NCBI RefSeq assembly: GCF_051960575.1
Contig: NZ_JBQCEE010000225.1
Location: 1-18,074 of the forward strand
DNA: 18,074 nt
From: JBQCEE01 sp051960575
GTDB taxonomy: Bacteria > Actinomycetota > Actinomycetes > Mycobacteriales > Jatrophihabitantaceae
Reading direction: 5' to 3'
Shown here piece after piece: positions 6,784 to 13,325 of the stretch. Made by a program: the position numbers and the translations under genes. A model generated the notes under the pieces. It saw nothing but the letters and a program-made list of their open reading frames with translations. It was not told the DNA's origin and did not search any database. Numbering within the stretch: position 1 is the first letter of the stretch; every line of letters begins with the position of its first letter.

Positions 6784-7022
6784 ACCGCTGCGACGACCGC
6801 GGTGATGAGCGAGATCGGCCCGCTCGGCACGGGCACCAGCACGGCGAACAGCACCGACACGGCGAGGATCGCGGTCCACGCCGGCTTGGTGAGCTTGTCG
6901 ACGGCGGGGAAGGCGGCCGACTTGCGGGTCAGGCAGTCGGCGAGCGCCCAGACGCGCACGACCAGCAGGCCCCAGAACACCACCTGGTCGGTGCGGAGGT
7001 AGAGCTGGTCGATGACGTCCAC
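6732..7022 (-). CDS. DUF2516 family small membrane protein
   Basis: 96 residues from GTG 7022. It has an N-terminal hydrophobic helix (VVFWGLLVVRVWALADCL), the family signature FPAVDKLTKPAW in the middle, two further hydrophobic helices, and a conserved-looking end YLADVRPAVREI. This is the actinobacterial DUF2516 family, function unknown, equivalent in position to Rv0476 downstream of hbhA in M. tuberculosis. Its 3' end overlaps the end of the plus-strand membrane gene by 52 bases, tail to tail. Because a -10-like TACCGT lies only 6 bases before the start and two hairpins separate it from hbhA, it may have its own leaderless transcript. Confidence 0.88.
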   Translation of the reverse strand: MDVIDQLYLRTDQVVFWGLLVVRVWALADCLTRKSAAFPAVDKLTKPAWTAILAVSVLFAVLVPVPSGPISLITAVVAAVYLADVRPAVREISGGR

Positions 7023-7028
7023 GAGCCC

Positions 7029-7034
7029 ACGGTA
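7029..7034 (-). promoter_or_regulatory. Candidate -10 element of a leaderless DUF2516 transcript
   Basis: Minus-strand TACCGT lies 6 bases upstream of GTG 7022, so transcription would start at or next to the start codon. No clear -35 is seen. Confidence 0.35.
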
Positions 7035-7048
7035 CTGGACATGCAGGT

Positions 7049-7085
7049 CGCCCCGCCCTGGTCGAAGTGCAACCGGGACGGGGCG
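7049..7085 (-). terminator. Second hairpin between hbhA and DUF2516
   Basis: Fourteen-base arms (7049-7062 and 7072-7085) pair with one mismatch and one G-U around a 9-base loop. It lies between the two genes and may back up the terminator at 7099-7151. Confidence 0.45.
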
Positions 7086-7098
7086 ACGGGCCGCCTCT

Positions 7099-7151
7099 TC
7101 CCCCGCGGAGAGACAGCCCCCGGCGTCGAGCGCCGGAGCTCGTTCGGGGGA
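7099..7151 (-). terminator. Nested hairpin terminator downstream of hbhA
   Basis: Outer arms TCCCCCG (7099-7105) and CGGGGGA (7145-7151) enclose a perfect CCGGCG-TCGAG-CGCCGG hairpin (7120-7136). On the minus strand it starts about 21 bases after the hbhA stop. Confidence 0.55.
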
Positions 7152-7172
7152 GCGTGCGGGGTCTTCGGGACG

Positions 7173-7772
7173 TCAGGCCTTGGTGGCCGGCGCCTTCCTG
7201 GCGGGCGCCTTCTTGGCCGGGGCCTTGGCGCTGGTGGCCTTGGTGGCGGTGGCCTTCGCCGTGCGGGTGGTGCTCGCCTTCGCGGCCGAGGCCTTGGCGG
7301 CGGCCTTCGCCGGCGCCTTCTTCACGGTGCGGGTGGCGGGCGCGGCCTGCGCCTCGACCTTGTCGATGGTCGCCGCGACCTGCTTGGTGCCGCGGTTGGC
7401 CAGCTCGAGCACGGGCTTCACGACGCGGACCTCGAAGGTCTCGACGTACTTGCCGAAGCGCGGGTCGCTCTTGCCCTTCTCGAGCAGCGTCTCGACCTGC
7501 TCGTGCACCTTGGCCTGGATGCCCTTTACCTGCGAGAGGTAGGGCTCGACGGCCGACTTCAGGGCGTCGAGGTTGACGGCCTTCTCGGCCGAGGTGCGCA
7601 GGTCGGTGACGGCCTCGGTGGCCTTCTCGCGCAGGTCGGAGACGTTGGTCTTGACCGGGGCGGTCAGCTTGCCGACCAGCTCGTTGGCCTGGCCGGTGAC
7701 ATCGTTGAGCTGCGCCTGGGCGTTGGCGACCGTCTTGTCCGCGTAGGCGCGGAGGTCAGTGGTGATGGACAT
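7173..7772 (-). CDS. hbhA: Heparin-binding hemagglutinin-like protein (HbhA family)
   Basis: 199 residues. Residues 1-147 are a predicted long helical coiled-coil region with regularly spaced hydrophobic residues and alternating charges. The last 50 residues are an Ala/Lys/Thr/Pro-rich tail with repeated KAPAK and KATS-like units, the hallmark of HbhA. In mycobacteria HbhA is a surface adhesin that binds heparan sulfate through this Lys-rich tail and also associates with membranes or lipid inclusions. Outside mycobacteria its role is unclear. ATG 7772 has an AGAGGAG Shine-Dalgarno located inside the end of the upstream regulator gene, with which it overlaps by 17 bases, so the two are translationally linked. 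Regulator, hbhA and DUF2516 repeat the M. tuberculosis order Rv0474-hbhA-Rv0476. Confidence 0.85.
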   Translation of the reverse strand: MSITTDLRAYADKTVANAQAQLNDVTGQANELVGKLTAPVKTNVSDLREKATEAVTDLRTSAEKAVNLDALKSAVEPYLSQVKGIQAKVHEQVETLLEKGKSDPRFGKYVETFEVRVVKPVLELANRGTKQVAATIDKVEAQAAPATRTVKKAPAKAAAKASAAKASTTRTAKATATKATSAKAPAKKAPARKAPATKA

Positions 7773-8208
7773 CGACGAACTCCTCTGAGTCGGTGGTGGG
7801 AAGGGCGGCCGGTGGGGCGGCGTCGCCCGCGGCTGCATCGGGACGGGCGGCGTTCTCGCGACGGAAGGACTCGTAGATCTCGAGCAGCACCTGCTTCTGC
7901 CGCTCGGTGAGTCCCTCGTCGGCCAGCACTGCCGTGACGAGCTCCGGGTTGCCGGTGCGCGTCTCGAGGATGCCGGCGCGGACGTAGAGCTGTTCCGCCG
8001 AGATCGCCAGGCCCTTGGCGATCTGTTGCAGGATCTCGGCGCTCGGCTTCCGCAGGCCGCGTTCGATCTGCGACAGGTACGGATTGGAGACGCCGGCGAG
8101 CCGGGCGAGCTGCCGCATGGAGACTTGCGCCTGCTCGCGCTGCTCACGGATGAAGTCACCGATCGCCGCGCTGCCGCGCTTCGCCTGCTCGACCGGCTCC
8201 GTGATCAC
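7756..8208 (-). CDS. XRE-family regulator of the hbhA operon (Rv0474-like)
   Basis: About 150 residues. An HTH_3 domain covers residues 16-72 with the recognition region GVSNPYLSQIERGLRKPS, a pattern typical of the regulator preceding hbhA in actinobacteria. The following segment 'LTERQKQVLLEIYESFRRE' is helical and is also typical. The tail is Ala/Pro-rich and ends in acidic residues and three His. I choose GTG 8208 (reading ITEPVEQAK) because homologues, from memory, start near this point; an in-frame TTG at 8244 would add 12 residues. The gene overlaps hbhA by 17 bases and diverges from the MMPL transporter gene. Repeated GCAAGC sequences in the divergent gap are candidate binding sites. 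Confidence 0.88.
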   Translation of the reverse strand: MITEPVEQAKRGSAAIGDFIREQREQAQVSMRQLARLAGVSNPYLSQIERGLRKPSAEILQQIAKGLAISAEQLYVRAGILETRTGNPELVTAVLADEGLTERQKQVLLEIYESFRRENAARPDAAAGDAAPPAALPTTDSEEFVDVHHH

Positions 8209-8230
8209 TCGACCCAGTCTTCCCAAGGGT

Positions 8231-8257
8231 GCTAGCAATTGCAAGCACTCAGCAAGC
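8231..8257. promoter_or_regulatory. GCAA-repeat region between the hbhA-operon regulator and the MMPL gene
   Basis: GCAATTGC (8235-8242) is a palindrome, and GCAAGC occurs at 8241-8246 and again at 8252-8257, 11 bases apart, about one helical turn. Three GCAA units therefore lie on one face of the DNA in the divergent gap. This is a candidate operator. Confidence 0.35.
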
Positions 8258-8347
8258 GATACCCGTCACTGTGGCAGCATGCAGGCAGCGACTCCCGTCC
8301 CGACGGCGCGTCGACGCCCTTCTCCACCGCACCGCCGGAGCCCCTGC

Positions 8348-10606
8348 ATGCGCTCGCTCGCCCGTCTCGCCATCCGCCACAGCTGGCTCGTCGTGGCCGG
8401 CTGGGTGGCGTTCCTCGTCCTGACGAACGCGCTGGCCGCAGCCGCGGGCGGCTCGGCCTACAAGGACTCGTTCGCCCTGCCGCACACCGAGTCGGGCACC
8501 GTGCTCGACCTGCTGCGCAACGCCGGCCAGGGGGCGTCCGCCGGCCAGAGCGGCACGGTCGTGCTGCACCCGGCGTCCGGTGCGCTCGATCCGGCGACGC
8601 CGCCGGACGGGCTGCTGCCGGCACTGTCGGCACTGTGCCCGGCAGGCCTGCACGTCGCGGGCGCGACCTCGCCGTGGGGCGGCGTCGCCTGCACGCCGAC
8701 CGGCGCGACACCGACACCACGCGCGCCCGGGGGCAGCCCGTTGCTGAGCACCGACCGCTCGGTCGGTCTGGTCACGATCGCCTGGCAGTACAACGAGAAC
8801 GCGGTGCAGAACTTCAGCGGCGTGCACGACCGGCTGGCCAAGCTGGCCACCCCGCAGCTGCAGGTCGAGTTCACCGGCCCGGCGTTCGCGAACCTCGCTG
8901 CCCGCGGCGGCGGTGGCGTGCCGCCGGAGTTGTTCGGGTTCGTCGCCGCACTGGTCATCCTCACCGTCGTCTTCCGCACGGTCGGCGCGGCGGCCCTGCC
9001 GCTGCTGTCGGCCGCCGCCGCACTCGGCAGCGGCCTCGCGCTGATCTCGCTGCTCAGCCATGCGATGAACGTCGCGTCCTTCTCGACGCAGCTGGCGCAG
9101 CTGATGGTGATCGGCGTCGGCGTCGACTACGCGCTGTTCATCGTCACGCGCCACCGCCGCAACGTGCTGCACGGGATGCCACTGCACGAGTCGATCGAGA
9201 ACGCGATCAACACCTCCGGACGCGCCGTGCTCTTCGCCGGCGCCACGGTCTGCATCGCCATGCTCGGCCTCACGGCCCTCGGGGTGAGCTTCCTCTACGG
9301 CGTCGCCATCGGCACCGCGATCGCCGTCGCCCTCACCATGGTCGCGTCGCTGACGCTGCTGCCGGCGGTGCTGCGGCTGCTCGGGTACAAGGTGCTGCCG
9401 CGGCGCGTGCGCGCCCAGGTCAAGGCCGGCACGTACGTCGTGAGCGACCGGCCGACCCGGTGGGCCCGCTGGGCGCGGCTGGTGTCACACCGCAAGCTCG
9501 GCCTCGGGCTGGTGGCCGGTGCCGTCATCGTCGTGCTGGCGATCCCGTTCTTCTCCCTCCGCCTCGGGCGCGCCGACGAGAGCAACGACCCGCCCGGCTC
9601 GACGACCTACCGCGGCTACGAGCTGATCGCGAACGCGCCCGGCTTCGGCCCCGGCTACAACTCGACGCTCGAACTCGTCGTCGACGGCCCGGGCGCGAGC
9701 GACCGCGCCTTCCTCGCCGCGGCCACGACCGGCCTGCGCGGTGTCAGCGACGTCAACCCGACGAGCATCCGGCCGGTGCCGCTCAGCCCGACGCTGGCGC
9801 TCATCACCTTCAAGTCGACCAGCTCGCCGCAGGCCGAGGCGACGACCAACCTCGTCACCCGACTGCGCCACGACCTCGCGCCCCGGCTCGAGCACGGCAC
9901 GACCACGCAGGTCTACGTGTTCGGGCAGACGGCGATCTTCGTCGACTTCGCTGCGGTGCTCGCGTCCAAGATCGCGTTCTTCTTCGCGGCGATCATCGGC
10001 CTGTCGTTCCTGCTGCTCATGGTCGCGTTCCGCAGCGTGCTGATCCCGCTGTCGGCGGCGGTGATGAATCTGTTCGCGGCAGGCGCGTCGTTCGGCGTCC
10101 TCGTCGCGGTGTTCCAGTGGGGCTGGGGGCACAGCCTGCTCGGCATCGGCAAGGGCGGGCCGGTGGACGCGTTCCTGCCGGTGCTGTTCTTCGCGATCCT
10201 GTTCGGCCTGTCGATGGACTACCAGGTCTTCCTGGTCAGCCGCATGCACGAGGAGTGGGTGCACACCCGCGAGAACGGGCACTCGGTGCGCGTCGGACAG
10301 GCCGAGACGGGCGGCATCATCACCGCCGCGGCGCTGATCATGATCGCGGTGTTCCTCGGGTTCCTGTTCGGCGACGCCCGCGTGATCAAGATGGTCGGCC
10401 TCGGTCTCGGCGGCGCCATCTTCCTGGACGCGTTCGTGCTGCGCACCGTGCTGGTGCCGGCGTTGATGCACGCGCTCGGCCGGGCGAACTGGTGGTACCC
10501 GCGCTGGCTCGACCGCATCACGCCGCAGCTGTCGGTCGAGGCACCCGGCGCCGAGTGGGAGCGCGGCACCGACCTGGACGCGGAGCCGGAGCCGGCGGGC
10601 GTCTGA
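8348..10606 (+). CDS. MMPL family transporter (RND superfamily)
   Basis: 752 residues. The architecture is the RND/MMPL one: a first membrane helix at 12-34, a periplasmic porter domain to about 190, a block of five or six helices (195-345), a cytoplasmic link, another single helix near 390-410, a second porter domain, and a second helix block. Both proton-relay motifs are present: GVGVDYALFIVTRHRR with Asp260-Tyr261 and FGLSMDYQVFLVSR with Asp624-Tyr625. MMPL proteins export lipids, glycolipids or drugs by proton motive force; the cargo is unknown. ATG 8348 has GGAG 7 bases upstream; the frame is open further upstream but overlaps the divergent regulator. The two porter domains are small compared with mycobacterial MmpL3-type proteins. 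Confidence 0.92.
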   Translation: MRSLARLAIRHSWLVVAGWVAFLVLTNALAAAAGGSAYKDSFALPHTESGTVLDLLRNAGQGASAGQSGTVVLHPASGALDPATPPDGLLPALSALCPAGLHVAGATSPWGGVACTPTGATPTPRAPGGSPLLSTDRSVGLVTIAWQYNENAVQNFSGVHDRLAKLATPQLQVEFTGPAFANLAARGGGGVPPELFGFVAALVILTVVFRTVGAAALPLLSAAAALGSGLALISLLSHAMNVASFSTQLAQLMVIGVGVDYALFIVTRHRRNVLHGMPLHESIENAINTSGRAVLFAGATVCIAMLGLTALGVSFLYGVAIGTAIAVALTMVASLTLLPAVLRLLGYKVLPRRVRAQVKAGTYVVSDRPTRWARWARLVSHRKLGLGLVAGAVIVVLAIPFFSLRLGRADESNDPPGSTTYRGYELIANAPGFGPGYNSTLELVVDGPGASDRAFLAAATTGLRGVSDVNPTSIRPVPLSPTLALITFKSTSSPQAEATTNLVTRLRHDLAPRLEHGTTTQVYVFGQTAIFVDFAAVLASKIAFFFAAIIGLSFLLLMVAFRSVLIPLSAAVMNLFAAGASFGVLVAVFQWGWGHSLLGIGKGGPVDAFLPVLFFAILFGLSMDYQVFLVSRMHEEWVHTRENGHSVRVGQAETGGIITAAALIMIAVFLGFLFGDARVIKMVGLGLGGAIFLDAFVLRTVLVPALMHALGRANWWYPRWLDRITPQLSVEAPGAEWERGTDLDAEPEPAGV

Positions 10607-10625
10607 GCCGCCGGCGCCCGCTCAG
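10603..10625. terminator. Bidirectional hairpin containing both convergent stop codons
   Basis: CTGAGC (10603-10608) pairs with GCTCAG (10620-10625). The TGA of the MMPL gene and the stop of ygfZ are inside the arms, and the loop contains the palindrome CGCCGGCG. Confidence 0.45.
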
Positions 10626-11632
10626 GCGTCGATCGCGACGGCCGTGCCGGCGACGGTGAGCGCCGCGTCGTCGGGCAGCGAGCGCTTGATGACGGCGAGC
10701 GCGATCGGGCCGTACTCGTGGTGCTGCACGGCGGTGCCGAGGAAGCCGACGGTGCGGCCGTCGAGCTCGACCGGCGTGCCCGGCTCGGGCAGCGCGTCGG
10801 CCTCACCGGACAGGTGCAGCAGCACGAGCCGGCGCGGCGGCTTGCCGAGGTTCTGCACCCGGGCGACCGTCTCCTGCCCGCGGTAGCAGCCCTTGTCCAG
10901 GTGGACGGCGACGCCGATCCAGCCGACCTCGTGCGGGATCGTGCGGTGGTCGGTCTCGAAGCCCGCGCGCGGCCTGCGCGCCTCGACGCGCAGCGCCTCG
11001 TAGGCCCAGATGCCGGCGGGGGTGCCGCCCGCGGCGAGCAGCCGGTCGCGGTAGGCAGCGAGATCGGCGCGCGGCACGAGCAGGTCGGCGGCGTCGGCGC
11101 CCGGGCCGTCCATCCGGCGCACGAAGCCGCCAGCGTCGAGCGCGGTCGCGCGGTGGGCATCCGGCACCGGCAGGCCCGCGACGGCGAGCACGGTCGTGGT
11201 GGCGGGCCCGACGAGCGAGAGGACCGCCCGGTCGCCGGACACGTCGGCGGGCTCGACCCGCTTGAGGAAGCGCATCTTCTGCAGGTAGGCCAGCGCGTCG
11301 TCGCCGGCGCCCGGCTCGGTGTCGAGCCAGACGGTGCCGTCGAGCTCGGTGACCTGCCAGTGCTGCTCGACATGGCCGTGCGGGCTCAGCACGAGCGCCT
11401 CGGTGCTGTCGCCGTCGGCGAGGTTGCTCAGGTGCTGCGAGCAGATCGAGTGCAGCCAGCCGAGGCGGTCGTCGCCGGGGACGGCCAGCACGGCGCGGTT
11501 GCTGCGGTCGACGACGCCGGCGCCGCTGGTCAGCGTGCGCTGCTCGCGCAGCGGGTCGCCGTAGTGCCAGGGGATGCCCTCGTCGCGTCCGCTGGCGAGG
11601 ACGGGCGTGGGGGCGGGTGTCGTCTCGGTCAT
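10622..11632 (-). CDS. ygfZ: Folate-binding protein YgfZ (CAF17/GcvT-like, Fe-S cluster maintenance)
   Basis: 336 residues. The family signature KGCYRGQE (residues 247-254) with the invariant Cys249 is present. It is followed by the C-terminal barrel ending in an 'AVIKRSLPDDAAL' stretch. The N-terminal GcvT-like fold carries GVVDRSNRAVLAVPGDDRLGWLHSICSQ, which is typical of the family. YgfZ uses folate and its reactive Cys to support biosynthesis or repair of certain Fe-S enzymes. ATG 11632 has only a weak Shine-Dalgarno, but lies 8 bases after the stop of the upstream Fur-family gene, so it is probably translated from a common message with it. The same gene corresponds to Rv0811c beside pabC in M. 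tuberculosis. Confidence 0.92.
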   Translation of the reverse strand: MTETTPAPTPVLASGRDEGIPWHYGDPLREQRTLTSGAGVVDRSNRAVLAVPGDDRLGWLHSICSQHLSNLADGDSTEALVLSPHGHVEQHWQVTELDGTVWLDTEPGAGDDALAYLQKMRFLKRVEPADVSGDRAVLSLVGPATTTVLAVAGLPVPDAHRATALDAGGFVRRMDGPGADAADLLVPRADLAAYRDRLLAAGGTPAGIWAYEALRVEARRPRAGFETDHRTIPHEVGWIGVAVHLDKGCYRGQETVARVQNLGKPPRRLVLLHLSGEADALPEPGTPVELDGRTVGFLGTAVQHHEYGPIALAVIKRSLPDDAALTVAGTAVAIDA

Positions 11633-11640
11633 CGTCAGGT

Positions 11641-12090
11641 TCAGTGCCGGTGGTGGCCGGTTTGTTCCCGCGTGACCGGGGCAGCAGGGGTCGCGCCCGC
11701 GGCACAGTCGCGGCAGCGGCCGAAGAGGGTGAGGTGGGCGCGGTCGATGACGAAGCCCTCGCGCTGCAGCAGGGTGTCGGCGAGGTCGTCGACGAGCGTG
11801 GCCGGCTGGTCGATCCGGCGGCCGCAGGCGTGGCAGACGACGTGAATGTGGTCGTCGTCGGCCGGGCGGTAGGTCGCGGCGCCGTGACCGAGGTGCGTGT
11901 GCCGGACGAGACCGAGCTCCTCGAGCAGCTCGAGCGTGCGGTAGACCGTGGCCACGTCGACGTCCGCGACCGCGTCGGCGATCTGTTCGGGCGTCGCGTG
12001 GCCCATCGAGCGCACGGCGTCGAGCACGCCCTGCCGCTGGGGCGTCATCCGCAGGCCGCGCGCGTGCAGCGCCGCCGACAGCTCGGTCAC
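11641..12090 (-). CDS. Fur-family metalloregulator, Nur-like (probable nickel sensor)
   Basis: 149 residues from GTG 12090. The winged-helix domain (about 1-75) contains TPQRQGVLDAV and DVATVYRTLELLEELG. Dimerisation and metal parts follow, with two CxxC pairs (Cys86/Cys89 in CHACG, Cys126/Cys129 in CRDC) for structural zinc. Aligned by eye to Streptomyces Nur as I remember it, the nickel-site histidines map to His64, His66 (VRHTHLGHG) and His119, and the other site to His31, His81 and His83, with one expected His replaced by Asp. This favours a nickel sensor over Fur or Zur. The C-terminus is His-rich. It starts without a usable Shine-Dalgarno but directly after a -10 element, so is likely leaderless, and shares a promoter region with pabC. 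Confidence 0.85.
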   Translation of the reverse strand: MTELSAALHARGLRMTPQRQGVLDAVRSMGHATPEQIADAVADVDVATVYRTLELLEELGLVRHTHLGHGAATYRPADDDHIHVVCHACGRRIDQPATLVDDLADTLLQREGFVIDRAHLTLFGRCRDCAAGATPAAPVTREQTGHHRH

Positions 12091-12097
12091 GCTCCGG

Positions 12098-12132
12098 ATG
12101 GTAGGCGCTCGGGACCCGGCGGGATCTAGGCT
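12098..12132. promoter_or_regulatory. Back-to-back leaderless promoters for the Fur-family gene and pabC
   Basis: Minus-strand TACCAT (12103-12098) lies 7 bases before GTG 12090. Plus-strand TAGGCT (12127-12132) lies 7 bases before GTG 12140. Both -10 elements sit at the spacing expected if transcription begins at the start codon. Neither gene has a Shine-Dalgarno at a proper distance, and the whole gap is 49 bases. Confidence 0.55.
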
Positions 12133-12139
12133 GGCGTGG

Positions 12140-12997
12140 GTGATCGCGAGTGCGCCCGGCCCCGAGTCCGTCGTCGCCGTCGTCGGCCGCGGGGTCGCGC
12201 CTCCCGACACCCCGCTGCTCACGGCGGACGACGCGGGGGTCACCCGCGGCGACGGGTGCTTCGAGGGGCTGCTGCTGCGCGACGGCGAGGTGCTCGAGCT
12301 CGACCGGCACCTGGCCCGCATGGCTCGTTCGGCCGCCGCGCTCGACATCGCCTTCGACCCGGCCGCCTTCGCGACCACTGCGAAGGAGGCCGCCGCGGCC
12401 TGGAGCCCGACCGGCGAGGCCGCGGTGAAGTTCGTGCTGACGCGCGGGCCCGCGTCCACCGGCGTCCCGACCGGCTACGTGACGATCACCGCGCTGGGCC
12501 CCGACACCGCGCGGCTGCGGCGCGACGGCGCGCGGGTGATCACCGTGTCGCGGGGTGTCACGGCCGATGCGTTCGCCGACGCGCCGTGGCTGCTCGGGGG
12601 CGTCAAGACGCTGTCATACGCGGTGAACATGGCGGCGCAGCGCGAGGCGGTGCGCCGCGGGGTCGACGACGTCGTGCTCACCGCGGTCGACGGCACGGTG
12701 CTCGAGGCGCCGACGGCGGCCGTGGTGTGGGCGTCCGGCCGCTCGCTGACGACCACCCCGACCGGCGCAACCGGCATCCTCGCGTCCACGACGCAGGCGC
12801 TGCTGTTCGAGCAGGCCGCGGCCGCCGGCTGGACCGTGGGCGGGCGACTGGTGCGCATCGACGACCTGCACGCCGCGGACGCCCTGTGGCTGGTCAGCTC
12901 GGTGCGCGGGCCGGTCGAAGTCGTCGAGCTCGACGGACGGGCGCGCGAGCGGCGTCCGGACCTGCACGCCGAGGTGGCGCGGCTCGCCGGCTTCTGA
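12140..12997 (+). CDS. pabC: Aminodeoxychorismate lyase-like class IV aminotransferase (PLP)
   Basis: 285 residues of fold-type IV PLP enzyme. The N-terminal GDGCFEGLLLRDGEVLELDRHLARM and central GGVKTLSYAVNMAAQREA are typical, with Lys156 as the PLP Schiff-base lysine. 'VDGTVLEAPTAAVVW' supplies the Glu189 region and TTTPTGATGILASTTQ the phosphate-binding loop. PabC makes p-aminobenzoate and pyruvate from aminodeoxychorismate for folate synthesis; branched-chain or D-amino-acid aminotransferase activity cannot be excluded. The gene is the counterpart of Rv0812. GTG 12140 is chosen because the fold starts there and a -10 hexamer lies 7 bases upstream. It diverges from the Nur-like gene and faces the AurF-like gene. 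Confidence 0.85.
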   Translation: MIASAPGPESVVAVVGRGVAPPDTPLLTADDAGVTRGDGCFEGLLLRDGEVLELDRHLARMARSAAALDIAFDPAAFATTAKEAAAAWSPTGEAAVKFVLTRGPASTGVPTGYVTITALGPDTARLRRDGARVITVSRGVTADAFADAPWLLGGVKTLSYAVNMAAQREAVRRGVDDVVLTAVDGTVLEAPTAAVVWASGRSLTTTPTGATGILASTTQALLFEQAAAAGWTVGGRLVRIDDLHAADALWLVSSVRGPVEVVELDGRARERRPDLHAEVARLAGF

Positions 12998-13071
12998 CGC
13001 CGCCATCCCTCGTCCCGGACGATCTTGCCGGCCCGGGGCGAAATGTGCTGGCGAAGGTCCCGTCCTGCGTC

Positions 13072-13089
13072 GTACCGTCGTGGTACACG
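13072..13089 (+). promoter_or_regulatory. Inverted repeat overlapping a candidate -10 upstream of the tiny ORF
   Basis: GTACC (13072-13076) and GGTAC (13082-13086) flank GTCGT. TACACG at 13084-13089 could be a -10, placing transcription start just before the Shine-Dalgarno at about 13095. A -35 is not evident. Confidence 0.3.
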
Positions 13090-13109
13090 GGAAAGGAGGT
13101 GGTCCAGAG

Positions 13110-13148
13110 TTGTGTACTTCTCGGACACGTGAGGTGGCTGCCGGCTAG
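13110..13148 (+). CDS. Candidate 12-codon ORF (possible leader or regulatory peptide)
   Basis: The sequence AAAGGAGGTGGTCC (13092-13105) matches the full complement of the 3' end of 16S rRNA with one G-U pair, far stronger than any other Shine-Dalgarno in the window. Ten bases after its core a TTG at 13110 opens MCTSRTREVAAG and stops at TAG 13146. An overlapping GTG at 13112 would give a six-residue peptide (MYFSDT) ending at 13132. It is not followed by a co-oriented gene; the next gene downstream is on the opposite strand. It may be a free-standing small peptide, a regulatory RNA or the remnant of a leader. Coding status is not proven. Confidence 0.35.
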   Translation: MCTSRTREVAAG

Positions 13149-13265
13149 TCGCCGCACCACGCTTGGATCTGCGAGGCGTACGCCCGCGGTCGCGAATGCG
13201 GCGGCGAGCACTACGCGGTAGCCCACCCGCGCCCCGCGCCGCCGGCCCGTCCAGCCGGCCCCCAC

Positions 13266-13281
13266 CGCCGTTCAGACGGCG
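13266..13281. terminator. Small hairpin between convergent pabC/tiny-ORF and AurF-like genes
   Basis: CGCCGT (13266-13271) and ACGGCG (13276-13281) pair perfectly around a TCAG loop. It lies 45 bases past the stop of the minus-strand AurF-like gene as counted from its left end and could serve either direction. Confidence 0.35.
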
Positions 13282-13325
13282 CAGTGTGGAAGCGGCTCGG
13301 GGATTGCCACGTCCTCGGCCCTTCG

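Larger units (their letters stand above)
12998..13325. other. 328-base gap with a tiny ORF, an extreme Shine-Dalgarno and a hairpin
   Basis: The gap between convergent pabC and the AurF-like gene holds an inverted repeat (13072-13086), the 16S-tail-like Shine-Dalgarno and 12-codon ORF (13091-13148), a C/G-rich stretch, and a hairpin at 13266-13281. No longer coding region is convincing on either strand, and no tRNA fold is seen. Confidence 0.6.

Noticed and set aside
13090..13190. tRNA or other structured RNA gene in the pabC/AurF gap
   Set aside because: No T-arm GTTCGA-like motif and no cloverleaf; the GGTG/CACC complementarity around 13134-13155 does not extend into a stem.
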